A stretch of 64,000 nt of DNA, taken from the NCBI RefSeq assembly GCF_000765675.1, contig NZ_JRPA02000009.1, forward strand, positions 33,863-97,862, given 5' to 3'. Under the pieces are notes generated by a model. The model searched no databases. It saw nothing but the letters and a program-made list of their open reading frames with translations, and was not told the DNA's origin. The translations under genes were made by a program, and so were the position numbers. Within the stretch, counting starts at the first letter, position 1; each line of letters starts with the position of its first letter. Positions 30,752 through 39,722 of the stretch are shown here, one piece after another. The DNA comes from Helicobacter sp. MIT 05-5294 (GTDB lineage Bacteria > Campylobacterota > Campylobacteria > Campylobacterales > Helicobacteraceae).

Positions 30752-31597
30752 TTATTTTGCTAATTGCTCATAATATTCACTCGCACTTCCGCCTTTGAGT
30801 TTTGCTAGAATTTTTGCTTTGATTTTAGGCGGAATCTCTAAGCGTAGTAACATTTCTTCTGTTAAAACCTTTTCTTCTAGTTCGTAAGGGGTATGTTGTA
30901 GGATTATCACCCATTCGCCTTTAAGTAATGCAGAATTGCCTTTGCCTCTCTTGCGCAGAGATTTCAAGATAGCTTCTAACGAATCTTTGAAAGTTTGCTG
31001 GTGCTTTTTGGTTAGCTCTTTGGCTAAGAAGACTTCGCGCGTTTTGTCTATGGATTCCATAAGCTCCAAAGTCTCTAATAAGCGGTATGTGGATTCATAA
31101 AAGACAATGGGATAAGGGCTTTTAAAGGCTTTATGCAAGGATTCCAAACGCTCTTTGATTTTATGTGGGAGGAATCCTAAGAAGCTAAATTCCTTTTCTA
31201 CGATTCCGCTAAAGGCGACTGCTAGGGTTACTGCGCTGATTCCACCAAGCACTTCATAGGGTAAATGATGGGATTGCAAAAAGCGGACGAGTTCCACGCC
31301 CGGATCGCTAATGCAAGGCATTCCCGCGTCGCTTAAAAAGCCGATTTGCTGGTCAAAGAAATCCAAGCTAACTTGGTCTAAAAATCGGGATTGATTATGC
31401 GTGTGAAAAGCAAAATACTGATAATCTTTAGCAGGTAGAAATCCTCGTTCGACAAGAAGCGCGATAAGCTTCTTGCTCACTCTTGTATCTTCGCACAAAA
31501 GCACTTCGCATTGTTTTAGGGTTTCTAAAGTCCGTAGTGTAATGTCTTGTAGGTTACCAATTGGAGTTGGTAAAAAAGTAACCATCTTTCCAATCAA
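30752..31597 (-). CDS. rsmI: 16S rRNA (cytidine-1402-2'-O)-methyltransferase
   Basis: The 281-residue protein has the tetrapyrrole-methylase fold of RsmI: FLPTPIGNLQDITLRTLETL at the start, CEDTRVSKKLIALL, LSDAGMPCISDPGVELV and PIVFYESTYRLLETL. Either the ATG at 31597 or the one four codons later could be the start. It follows rpmE by four bases. RsmI with RsmH makes m4Cm1402 in the ribosomal P site. Confidence 0.94.
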   Translation of the reverse strand: MIGKMVTFLPTPIGNLQDITLRTLETLKQCEVLLCEDTRVSKKLIALLVERGFLPAKDYQYFAFHTHNQSRFLDQVSLDFFDQQIGFLSDAGMPCISDPGVELVRFLQSHHLPYEVLGGISAVTLAVAFSGIVEKEFSFLGFLPHKIKERLESLHKAFKSPYPIVFYESTYRLLETLELMESIDKTREVFLAKELTKKHQQTFKDSLEAILKSLRKRGKGNSALLKGEWVIILQHTPYELEEKVLTEEMLLRLEIPPKIKAKILAKLKGGSASEYYEQLAK

Positions 31598-31601
31598 TAA
31601 A

Positions 31602-31805
31602 TTATTTTAGATTATATCTTTGTTTAAATTTCTCTACTCTTCCCGCAGTATCTACGACTTTGTCAGAACCTGTATAAAAAGGGTGGCAAAACGAAGAAAT
31701 ATCAATTCTCAACTCGGGTTTAACGCTCATTACTTCAATTTGTTTTCCGCTTGTAACGCAAGTTACTTTGCATGGGACATATTCTGGGTGGATTCCTTTT
31801 TTCAT
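31602..31805 (-). CDS. rpmE: 50S ribosomal protein L31
   Basis: The 67-residue protein matches L31: [40 protein letters not shown] and the RYNL end. Of the four zinc cysteines known from E. coli L31 (16, 18, 37, 40) only Cys16 and Cys40 are kept; Cys12 is extra. The zinc site is therefore probably incomplete or altered. The gene is divergent from hisS. Confidence 0.95.
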   Translation of the reverse strand: MKKGIHPEYVPCKVTCVTSGKQIEVMSVKPELRIDISSFCHPFYTGSDKVVDTAGRVEKFKQRYNLK

Positions 31806-31854
31806 CTCTCTAGCCTTAATGTAAAAAATTCAAAGCGTGAATTATATCTCAACA

Positions 31855-31870
31855 ATACTAAATTTAGTAT
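31855..31870. promoter_or_regulatory. 16-base perfect palindrome between rpmE and hisS
   Basis: ATACTAAATTTAGTAT is its own reverse complement and lies in the 144-base gap between the divergent rpmE and hisS starts, in AT-rich DNA suited to promoters. It could be an operator or merely overlapping promoter elements. I do not recognise it as a Fur or NikR box. Confidence 0.3.
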
Positions 31871-31949
31871 AAATTTCAACAATCTTTAGCTTAATTTTGT
31901 TAAGATTCTTTGTTTGAAACTTTAACTTTAATAAGAATCGGAGCAAATA

Positions 31950-33251
31950 ATGATTACACCACGCACTTTAAGTGGTTTTAAAGACCGCCTCCCCAAAGAA
32001 GCTTATGCCAAATCAAAAATGCTAAAACGCATTGTGGAATCCTTTGAAAGATTCGGATTTTGTCCCATTGAAACGCCACATTTAGAATATGCAGAGATTC
32101 TCAAAAAACAAGGGAGCGAGGAAATCCAAAAAGAAATGTATCATTTCTTAGACCATGGAGGGCGCGAAGTTGCCTTGCGCTTTGATTTGACCGTGCCTCT
32201 AGCGCGATTTGTTTCACAATACAAAAACGAATTAGGTTTGCCCTTTAAGCGGTATTGTATTGGAAATGTGTTTCGCGGTGAGAGGGCGCAAAAAGGGCGT
32301 TATCGGGAATTTACGCAATGCGATTTTGATTTTTTAGGCACACAGAGTATCGGAGCTGATGCGGAAATTGTGGAAGTGATTTACCAAACTTTGCGACATT
32401 TGGGTGTGGAGCGTTTTAGTATTCATTTAAACAATCGCAAGATTTTTAATGGTTTAATGGAATCCCTAAATATGGAATCCCAAACTATTGAAGTGCTAAG
32501 AATCATTGATAAAATTGACAAAATCGGACGAGAAAGCGTGTGTGAGGAGCTACGCGCTAAAACTTCCTTAGATGAGGAGAAAATCGCAATGCTTTTGGAT
32601 TTTATTGCGCAAAAACAGCAAGGAAGCGCATTGGAATTTTTGGAGCATTTGGAATCCTATAAAGCATTAAATACGACTTTGGCAGAGGGGATAGGGGAGC
32701 TAAGAAGTCTTTGTGAGATTCTTAGCGCGTTGATTCCGCAAGAGTTTTATCAAATCAATCTTTCAATCGCGCGGGGGCTTGGCTACTATACCGGAATCAT
32801 TTATGAAACGACATTGGACGATTTGCCCTCTTTGGGTTCGGTTTGTTCAGGCGGGAGATATGATAATCTCACGCAAAATTTCTCTAGCGATTCTCTAAGT
32901 GGCGTAGGCGCGAGTATCGGGCTAGATAGAATGCTTGCAGGGTTGGAAGAATTAGGGCTAGTAGAAAGTAGTGCTAATGTCGCAAATGCGTTGCTTATTT
33001 CTTTGGATTCTTTGGGATATGGCTATAAAGTCGCGCAAGATTTGCGCAAAATGGGGCTTAAAATTGAAGTGTATCCTGAAGTTGTGAAGCCTAAAAAGTC
33101 CTTTACTTACGCGAATGCTAGAGGGTATAAGTATGTTATCGTGCTAGGAAGTGAGGAGAGAGAGAAGCAAACCTACTCACTAAAAGATATGGAAAGCGGG
33201 GAACAATGGAATCATTTAAAGCTAGAATTGCTAGTAGAGAAGCTCAAATAA
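31950..33251 (+). CDS. hisS: Histidyl-tRNA synthetase
   Basis: The class II synthetase of 433 residues has motif 1 near FGFCPIETPHLEYAEIL, motif 2 CIGNVFRGERAQKGRYREFT, the histidine loops ARGLGYYTGIIYET and GGRYDNL, motif 3 GVGASIGLDRML and a C-terminal anticodon-binding domain. The ATG is preceded by GGAG. Length is normal for the family (420-440). Confidence 0.96.
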   Translation: MITPRTLSGFKDRLPKEAYAKSKMLKRIVESFERFGFCPIETPHLEYAEILKKQGSEEIQKEMYHFLDHGGREVALRFDLTVPLARFVSQYKNELGLPFKRYCIGNVFRGERAQKGRYREFTQCDFDFLGTQSIGADAEIVEVIYQTLRHLGVERFSIHLNNRKIFNGLMESLNMESQTIEVLRIIDKIDKIGRESVCEELRAKTSLDEEKIAMLLDFIAQKQQGSALEFLEHLESYKALNTTLAEGIGELRSLCEILSALIPQEFYQINLSIARGLGYYTGIIYETTLDDLPSLGSVCSGGRYDNLTQNFSSDSLSGVGASIGLDRMLAGLEELGLVESSANVANALLISLDSLGYGYKVAQDLRKMGLKIEVYPEVVKPKKSFTYANARGYKYVIVLGSEEREKQTYSLKDMESGEQWNHLKLELLVEKLK

Positions 33252-33305
33252 TATAATCTCACGCTTGTATTCGGGATTCCATTATTGTTTCCTTAGGTTC
33301 AATAT

Positions 33306-33346
33306 TATGGATTGCCACGATTTCTGCGAAGTCTCGCAATGACGAA
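33306..33346. repeat. Dispersed GCAATCCA/ATTGCGAG-type repeat
   Basis: The 144 bases after hisS contain TTATGGATTGCCACG, then GATTTCTGCGAAGTC and TCGCAATGACGA, a copy of the element family seen at 9785-10006. The two ends (GGATTGCC and TCGCAATGAC) can pair partly, so the transcript may form a hairpin after hisS. A weaker inverted pair, CACCCAC-AAG-GTGAGTG, follows at 33371-33387 and might end transcription. Confidence 0.6.
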
Positions 33347-33395
33347 AGAAAATCCATAATGTAGAATCCCAACACCCACAAGGTGAGTGTAACCC

Positions 33396-33896
33396 TTATG
33401 CCTTAATATCTTGCAGAATCGCACTTAAAATATCAATTGCCTTGCTTTTGCGTTCTTCAAAATGCGCTTGGGATTCCGCCTCACCCTTATGATAGCCTTT
33501 TTGAATTGATGTTTTGGATTCTAAAACATCAAGTATATTGTTTAGCATTTCTTTTTGTTGCAAAGAAGATTCAAAACGAGAATGCCAATTTGCATTAGCG
33601 ACTTGCCAATTAACGCTAAGTGGGTTGGTGTTGTTTTCTTTGGCGTATTCTTGAATCGCAGAGACAATTTGCGCTGTGCGTAGCATATGCCCCTCCTTGC
33701 TATCCCAAGCTACCCCTAGCTCATTTAGCATTGTATCAAAGCTCACGAGGTTTGCTTTTTGCATTTCTTGAGATTCATTGATACTATTGCTTTGTGAGGA
33801 TAAAAGCGCGTCAAATGAGGCTTGATTCTCTTGTGCTTGTTTGTTTTGAGGGCTAAGAAAAATATCTTGCTTATAAGAGTTGGCGTTGATTTGCAT
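33396..33896 (-). CDS. Hypothetical Gln/Ser/Asn-rich protein
   Basis: The 166-residue product (MQINANSYKQDIF...) has no signal or membrane segment. It is rich in Gln, Asn and Ser at the N-terminus and helical later (MLNNILDVLESKT, KAIDILSAILQDI). It lies eight bases downstream of the exported protein at 33905 on the same strand. I recognise no family; a structural or partner role to the neighbouring exported proteins is only a guess. Confidence 0.55.
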   Translation of the reverse strand: MQINANSYKQDIFLSPQNKQAQENQASFDALLSSQSNSINESQEMQKANLVSFDTMLNELGVAWDSKEGHMLRTAQIVSAIQEYAKENNTNPLSVNWQVANANWHSRFESSLQQKEMLNNILDVLESKTSIQKGYHKGEAESQAHFEERKSKAIDILSAILQDIKA

Positions 33897-33904
33897 AGGA
33901 ATCC

Positions 33905-34504
33905 TTATTTAATATAGATAGAGGCACTTTTGGATACCGCTGGATTATTGATTGAAGTTGCAGTAAATTCAAATGTGCCATTAGTATTGGCTGGTTTGGA
34001 AATATCCCAATAATCAATAAAACCATCTACAATATTATCTCCATTTAAATCTACGCCATCAGAATATAGTTGTGTCGCTGTATTGCCAGCAAACTTAGCT
34101 TTATCATAGCTTCCTCCACCATAGCCTTCAACAGCGGTAATAACTTCAAAAAAGCTACCATCGTGGTCATATTGCGTTTGCGTTTGCCCATCTTGAATTT
34201 CCTCGCACTGATTATTAACTTTTGAAGAACAAACATATAAAATGAGAGCTTGTGTAACTAATGGTGCAGAGGCTTTGGGTTGTGTTTTAAGATTTTTTTC
34301 ATACCCGTTTTTCAAGGCTTCTAATGCCTTATCAAAGTCCCCGCGTATAATTTTATCCTTATTGGGCGAATTTGTTTCTAAAAAGATATTAACGCCATTT
34401 CTTGTAATCTTTTCTTTACCCTCTGTGGTGTAGTTCTCCGAACCAAAGGCAATTCCACAACTTAAAACACTTGCCAACGCAAGATTAAAGATTCTTTTTG
34501 TCAT
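33905..34504 (-). CDS. Exported protein with EF-hand-like calcium loop
   Basis: I start at the ATG at 34502-34504, which has AAGGAG upstream and gives a clean signal peptide (MTKRIFNLALASVLSCGIAFG); a longer frame begins at 34531. The mature part of about 180 residues contains DLNGDNIVDGFID, matching the calcium-loop pattern of EF-hand or dockerin repeats, then a beta-rich end. It is a secreted or periplasmic protein of unknown role, divergent from a second exported protein at 34703. Confidence 0.65.
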   Translation of the reverse strand: MTKRIFNLALASVLSCGIAFGSENYTTEGKEKITRNGVNIFLETNSPNKDKIIRGDFDKALEALKNGYEKNLKTQPKASAPLVTQALILYVCSSKVNNQCEEIQDGQTQTQYDHDGSFFEVITAVEGYGGGSYDKAKFAGNTATQLYSDGVDLNGDNIVDGFIDYWDISKPANTNGTFEFTATSINNPAVSKSASIYIK

Positions 34505-34702
34505 TTTTAACTCCTTAAAAATAAAATACATAAATCTCTAAGCAAAAAGCATTCCATTAAGCTTTTGGGATTCCTTATTTTTAAATATTTCACTAACGCT
34601 CTATATGATAATGTGGAATCCTTGCGATGATTTAAGTTTCTCTCTAAAAAGCCGATATTAATGCTATAATCAAAAAATCCCAAAACTTAAAAAGGAGAGA
34701 AA

Positions 34703-35356
34703 ATGCTTAGAAAAGCTTGTTTGGTAGCATTTTTGTGCGCTATTTTTGGATTTGGTTTTGGCGTGGCAAGTGAAGTGGATTTGCCTAAAAATGCAAAAAT
34801 TGGTAAAACTTTGGAGGGCAAAAAGCTTCAAGAAGTGTTACAAAAAGTAAAGGATAGTAAAAAAGCTGATGGCACATTGCAAATCACTTCCGCCTTAACA
34901 GATTATTCAGTAGATAGGGTTTATACTACAAGACCTTACCCGCTCAATGAATGGGTGTATATTCAAGCATTCCAACAAGCAAATTTATACACAATAGGTT
35001 GGAAAACCGCTACTGATGAAGAGAAATCAAGCAAAACATTCTCAAGGCAAACAGATTTAGTCGCCGCAACTTTTGATAATATCTTTAATTATGTCAATTC
35101 AAGTTCATGTATCCCTATTAAAGAATTTTTTTGGCAATCCGGTATTTTTATGTTTGAGTTGATGTATAACTACAATGCAAAAAGTAAGCTTATAATGCAA
35201 AATAGACAAAATGTTTTTGGATTAGATACAGAATTAGTGGATAATATCAATGCTGTGATAATGGAGCAACCATCGTTTTTGACTGAAAAATCTTTTGTTG
35301 TTTATGCAGATAGCAATGACATTGTTATAGACATTAGAAACACGATAGGATTTTAA
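34703..35356 (+). CDS. Exported protein of unknown function
   Basis: The 217-residue product carries a signal peptide (MLRKACLVAFLCAIFGFGFGVAS) followed by a soluble region with a central helix-rich part. One pair of features, SSSCIPIKEFFWQSGIFMF and DNINAVIMEQPSFL, may be a buried core. AGGAGAG lies before the ATG. The next gene begins directly after its stop, so the two are translated together. The family is unknown to me. Confidence 0.65.
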   Translation: MLRKACLVAFLCAIFGFGFGVASEVDLPKNAKIGKTLEGKKLQEVLQKVKDSKKADGTLQITSALTDYSVDRVYTTRPYPLNEWVYIQAFQQANLYTIGWKTATDEEKSSKTFSRQTDLVAATFDNIFNYVNSSSCIPIKEFFWQSGIFMFELMYNYNAKSKLIMQNRQNVFGLDTELVDNINAVIMEQPSFLTEKSFVVYADSNDIVIDIRNTIGF

Positions 35357-37198
35357 ATGTATTTAGGGAAAACAAGTAATTCGCACTATTTGCGTTCAAG
35401 TGCAAATAGTGCGGAGAGCTTAAAAATAAAAAATAAATTAAGCATTGAGGGCAAAGTAGAGTTAGATGAAAATGGGAAGCCAAAAGTAGTTAATGGAAAA
35501 TACCAATGGACGGCGGAGTGGCAAGCGGAATTAGATAGAGAAAATAGGAGAATCAGCAACGAAACAGCGATTAATTTTTTGAAAAACTCCTTGAGTGTTC
35601 CTTATGGTGCGAAGAGTGTAAGCAATATCACAACATTTCAAGGGCAAAATCTTTGGTTGGCAAAGAGTGGGCAGCAATATACCTTTAAGGTGCATTATGG
35701 TGCGCAAGATTCGTATCGTTTTGCAAAGTCTAATATGGAAGGTATGCCTTATCAAACCCCCCTCCAAATCAACGCATTAGGCGAATCTACGAAGCTAAAA
35801 ACTGCAATGGGAGATGCGGAAGTTTTCTTGGATATGTTTGGGGATAACGATTCGTTGGGGCTTGGAGAAGTGGGGAAACTTGGGAATCTCTTTAGCTTCG
35901 ATAGTAATGGAGATGGATTTTTAAACCACGAAGATGAGCTTTTCTCTAAGCTTAAAATCCGCGTGGATAAAGGCAATGGTGAGTTTAGAATCGCAAACCT
36001 TAGTGATGTAGTAAGTCAGATAGATTTGTATGACTTTGTCAAAGGCTATGATAAGAGCATAGGCTATGATGGGCTAACTCTAGCAGAGATTAAGCAATAC
36101 CGCGCGAATTATCATTTCCAAAAAATTCCAAATGAGATGAAGCTAGACCCTTACACAGACATTCGTGCTTTTAGGAGTGGCGAGATGAGTTTGTTTCCAC
36201 CTGAACAGCACTATAAAAGAATAGATGATAAGGACATTCGGGCGATGTTTGAAGCCTATGCGGACAAAGAGGGTTGGATAAACTTGCAAGAAAAGCAAGT
36301 CAATGAAGCACTCTTTGCAAGTGGGGATTTTATCACGAATTTTGCTTATAAAAAGACGAATCTTGCCGGAGTGGAAGTGCTAGAGGAGTTTAATATCGTA
36401 GATAGGCTAGATAATGGCTCACGCCCATCGCCCTTTTATGAGGGGACGAATATTAGGGAGTTTGAAGAGAAGTGGAATCGTATCCACCCCAATACACGCC
36501 CAAGCTATGAGGAGCGTTACAAAGAGGCTTTTGACTATCTCTATGATAGCTATTATCAAAATAAAGCAAGTTTTGAAGAAAGTAAGCAAAAACTACTAGA
36601 AAATGAATATGTAGATGAGGAGCTTAAAGACAAGATTAACGCACTAGAGGAATCTAGTGCAATGGGTGCGATAAGACAGCAGTTTTATGACATTACAGGC
36701 ATTGAGTTTAGCGAGGAGAGGCTAGAGAAGCTTAAAAGCGCATTAGAGAATCCACAAGTGGCAAAAGAAGCGATTGCTGCGATGAAAGATACAGACGCGG
36801 TTACTTCTATGCGACTAGAAAATGACGGGAGGATTCTATTGCGTTTTGATTCGGGGCGTGAGATTCTTGTCGATGGACTTTATAATGACACGGGCGAATT
36901 GCTAATAACCAAAAAAGGCGATAGAGCAAGTGAGAGCTTGAGCGCAAGAAGTATGAGTGATGAGGAGCTAAGCAAGATAGACTTTGGCGAATATGGAATC
37001 AAGCAAGGCGAAGACATCGTGAGTTTGCAAGACATTGGTGCGGAGATGATACGCAAACTCGTCAATGAAAATGGCAAGTTTTTGGGATTCGTGATTAATA
37101 TTGCAGGGCAGAAACAAGAGCAAATCGTGGAGAATCTTTATAATATTTACACAATAAACAACTTCAATAAAACAAGGAATTTTCAACTAGAGGCATAA
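35357..37198 (+). CDS. Large EF-hand-containing protein of unknown function
   Basis: The 613-residue protein starts with no spacer after the preceding stop (TAAATG) and lacks a signal peptide. Around residues 150-210 are a pair of calcium-loop-like elements (DMFGDNDSLGLGE and FDSNGDGFLNHEDELF), followed by a KLKIRVDKGNGEF segment. The centre is helical and charged, and the C-terminal third is beta-rich (GRILLRFDSGREILVDG). I do not recognise a named family. Export by a non-Sec route or a cytosolic calcium-sensing role are both possible. Confidence 0.6.
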   Translation: MYLGKTSNSHYLRSSANSAESLKIKNKLSIEGKVELDENGKPKVVNGKYQWTAEWQAELDRENRRISNETAINFLKNSLSVPYGAKSVSNITTFQGQNLWLAKSGQQYTFKVHYGAQDSYRFAKSNMEGMPYQTPLQINALGESTKLKTAMGDAEVFLDMFGDNDSLGLGEVGKLGNLFSFDSNGDGFLNHEDELFSKLKIRVDKGNGEFRIANLSDVVSQIDLYDFVKGYDKSIGYDGLTLAEIKQYRANYHFQKIPNEMKLDPYTDIRAFRSGEMSLFPPEQHYKRIDDKDIRAMFEAYADKEGWINLQEKQVNEALFASGDFITNFAYKKTNLAGVEVLEEFNIVDRLDNGSRPSPFYEGTNIREFEEKWNRIHPNTRPSYEERYKEAFDYLYDSYYQNKASFEESKQKLLENEYVDEELKDKINALEESSAMGAIRQQFYDITGIEFSEERLEKLKSALENPQVAKEAIAAMKDTDAVTSMRLENDGRILLRFDSGREILVDGLYNDTGELLITKKGDRASESLSARSMSDEELSKIDFGEYGIKQGEDIVSLQDIGAEMIRKLVNENGKFLGFVINIAGQKQEQIVENLYNIYTINNFNKTRNFQLEA

Positions 37199-37223
37199 AG
37201 ATAGTTTAAAAGCCTTAAAACAT

Positions 37224-37258
37224 CAAGCTTTAGGTTCTTTATGGAATCCTAAAACTTG
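37224..37258. terminator. Bidirectional hairpin between convergent genes
   Basis: CAAGCTTTAGG (37224-37234) and CCTAAAACTTG (37248-37258) form an 11-base stem with one mismatch, extended inward by TTC/GAA around a short loop. It lies in the 73 bases between the convergent stops of the 613-residue protein gene and sodB, with A- and T-rich flanks, so it could terminate both. Confidence 0.55.
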
Positions 37259-37271
37259 AGTTGAATTTGAA

Positions 37272-37898
37272 TTAAGAATGGAGAGATTTTGTATAGTTTT
37301 TGACCGCTTCTAATCCATTTTTCTTAGCTGTTTCTAGTGATTTAGAAACAAATTCCCAATTAATATGGTTGAAAAATTGTTCTAAATATGCAGGACGCGC
37401 ATTTCTATGGTCAATGTAGTAAGCGTGTTCCCAAACATCGACAACAAGCACAGGAATCAACTTCTCTGTTACAGGAGTTTGTGCATTACTAGTTTGTTTG
37501 ATTTCTAGTTTTTGAGATGATGGATTATAAACTACCCAGCACCAACCAGAGCCAAAAAGCGTTGTGGCAGCGTTTAGAAATGTCTCTTTAAATTTAGCTA
37601 AGTCTCCAAAACTTGCTTTTATCGCGTCTTCTAGTTCCGCGCTTCTTACACTTGTTGTAGGTGTAATGCAATCCCAATAAAAATCGTGATTATACACTTG
37701 TGCAGCGTTGTTAAACACGCCTCCTTGTGATTGGGTGAGAATCTCAAATAAGCCTTTGCTTTCAAACTCTGTGCCCTTAATCAGATTATTTAGATTGTTA
37801 ATGTAAGTTTGATGATGTTTGCCATAATGATATTCACAGGTTTCTTTGCTGACTAAGCCCGCAATCTCTGTAAAAGGTAAGGTTCTTAATTGAAACAT
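37272..37898 (-). CDS. sodB: Iron superoxide dismutase
   Basis: The 208-residue protein has the Fe/Mn SOD ligands: first His in CEYHYGKHHQTYINNL, second in YNHDFYW, and Asp/His in VDVWEHAYYIDHRNARPAYL. The Q-A-Q pattern around AAQVYNHDFYW and FGSGWCWVV indicate the iron form, as in other Campylobacterota. It detoxifies superoxide in the cytoplasm. AAGGA lies before the ATG. The 229-base gap upstream holds its promoter and that of the divergent gene. Confidence 0.95.
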   Translation of the reverse strand: MFQLRTLPFTEIAGLVSKETCEYHYGKHHQTYINNLNNLIKGTEFESKGLFEILTQSQGGVFNNAAQVYNHDFYWDCITPTTSVRSAELEDAIKASFGDLAKFKETFLNAATTLFGSGWCWVVYNPSSQKLEIKQTSNAQTPVTEKLIPVLVVDVWEHAYYIDHRNARPAYLEQFFNHINWEFVSKSLETAKKNGLEAVKNYTKSLHS

Positions 37899-38127
37899 GA
37901 TATTTCCTTAATAAAAAATTAAAACATAAAGTTTTGAATCGCAATTATAGCGCAAAAAATAAAGATAAAGGTTAAAAAATGCTTTAAGATTTTGCGAGGC
38001 TTTGAATGTAAAGGTTTGCTTGATGGCTTGGTTTTGGAATCATCTAGAAGTCTTAAGAATCTTTACGCAAGGTTTAAAGCAAAATTTTGTAAAATTGCTT
38101 AATTTTCAAGATTAGAAGGACTTTAAT

Positions 38128-39666
38128 ATGGCAGTTGTGTTACAAATTGGTGCGGGTGGCGTTGGTGGTGTGGTGGCACACAAAATGGCAAAAAATCGCG
38201 AGGTGTTTTCGCGCATTGTCCTTGCTTCGCGCACAATTGGCAAATGCAAAGCGATTGCAGATTCTATCCGCGCTAAGGGCTTGGGCGAGATTGAGATTGA
38301 TGTCGTTGATGCGGATAATGTGGAATCTGTGGTGGCTTTGATTGAAAAATATTGCCCAAAGCTTGTCGTGAATGTCGCGTTGCCTTATCAGGATTTGGCG
38401 ATTATGGAAGCGTGTTTGCGCACCAAAACGCATTATCTTGACACCGCAAACTATGAACACCCCGATAATGCGCATTTTGAGTATAAAGAGCAGTGGGCGT
38501 ATGACGCGCGCTACAAAGAAGCGGGGATTTTTGCGCTGCTTGGCAGCGGGTTTGACCCGGGCGTTACGAATGTGTTTTGTGCGTATGCGCAGAAACATTA
38601 TTTTGATGAAATTTATTCTATCGATATTTTGGATTGCAACGCGGGCGACCATGGGTATGCGTTTGCGACAAATTTTAACCCGGAGATTAATTTGCGCGAG
38701 GTGAGCAGCAAAGCGCGGTATTGGGTGAAGGGCGATTCGTCATTGCGAGCGGCTGAAAACCGCGCGGCAATCCATAATCTCGTCTCCCAAACCGATTTGA
38801 ATCTAAACCCAGACTTGCAACAAGACACGATTTATCGCAAGTTTGAACGCGAAGAAAAGCATTTTAGTTTAGAATCCAACACGCAGGATTTGAAAGTCGA
38901 GGGGTATTTTGGCGGAGAATGGCGCGACATTGCGCCTTTGGCTCTGATGAAAGAGTGGGACTACCCCGAAGTAGGGGTGAAAAACTCTTATCTTTTGTAT
39001 CATGAGGAGTTGGAATCTTTGATAAGAAATATCAAAGGTTTGCGCAAGATTCGCTTTTTTATGACCTTTGGCGAGAGCTACCTTACACATATGAAATGCC
39101 TTGAAAATGTCGGGCTTTTGCGCGTAGATTCTGTGCCACACAAGGGCGGGAGCATTGTGCCTATCGAGGTGCTAAAGACGCTATTGCCCGACCCAGCGAG
39201 CCTCGCACCGCGCACAAAAGGCAAGACGAATATTGGCTGCTATATGCGCGGGGTGAAGGACGGCAAGGAGCGCACGATTTATATTTATAATGTTTGCGAA
39301 CACGAAAAATGCTTTGACGAGGTGAATGCGCAGGGGGTGAGCTATACCACAGGCGTGCCGGCGATGATTGGGGCGAAGTTGATATGCGAGGGTAAGTGGG
39401 GCGTTGGGGCGCAAAAGAATGCAAGCGGCGCGGATAATAGCGATATGCCAAAAGGCGGCGAATATCAGGGGATTGACAATGCGCTTGAATTGCAAAAGAA
39501 CCGTGCGGAAGTAAAAGCTGAATTTCAAGGCGCGGGGGTGTGGAATATGGAGCAAAACGACCCCGACCCTTTTATGAAAGAACTCAATAAACAAGGGTTG
39601 CCATTTGTGGTTTTAGAGGTGGAATCTAATGGGGAAATTAGGGTGATAGAAGATGGGAGGAAGTAA
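38128..39666 (+). CDS. Carboxynorspermidine dehydrogenase-like (saccharopine dehydrogenase family), enlarged
   Basis: The 512-residue oxidoreductase has an N-terminal dinucleotide fold (VVLQIGAGGVGGVVAHKMA) and the family segments VNVALPYQDLAIMEACL, THYLDTANYE, GSGFDPGVTNVF and LDCNAGDHGYAFATNF. Carboxynorspermidine dehydrogenases of this group are about 400 residues. Two insertions explain the extra length, at about residues 203-262 and 424-467, each breaking an otherwise continuous family stretch (VKG...GEWRDI; EGKW...GVWNMEQ). The gene is visibly GC-richer than its flanks. Substrate assignment is by family resemblance; carboxyspermidine synthesis is the likely pathway. Confidence 0.8.
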   Translation: MAVVLQIGAGGVGGVVAHKMAKNREVFSRIVLASRTIGKCKAIADSIRAKGLGEIEIDVVDADNVESVVALIEKYCPKLVVNVALPYQDLAIMEACLRTKTHYLDTANYEHPDNAHFEYKEQWAYDARYKEAGIFALLGSGFDPGVTNVFCAYAQKHYFDEIYSIDILDCNAGDHGYAFATNFNPEINLREVSSKARYWVKGDSSLRAAENRAAIHNLVSQTDLNLNPDLQQDTIYRKFEREEKHFSLESNTQDLKVEGYFGGEWRDIAPLALMKEWDYPEVGVKNSYLLYHEELESLIRNIKGLRKIRFFMTFGESYLTHMKCLENVGLLRVDSVPHKGGSIVPIEVLKTLLPDPASLAPRTKGKTNIGCYMRGVKDGKERTIYIYNVCEHEKCFDEVNAQGVSYTTGVPAMIGAKLICEGKWGVGAQKNASGADNSDMPKGGEYQGIDNALELQKNRAEVKAEFQGAGVWNMEQNDPDPFMKELNKQGLPFVVLEVESNGEIRVIEDGRK

Positions 39667-39722
39667 ATTAGGATTATTACTTTAAAAATATGAAGTTTGT
39701 TGTTTAGTATTGTGGAAAGGCG

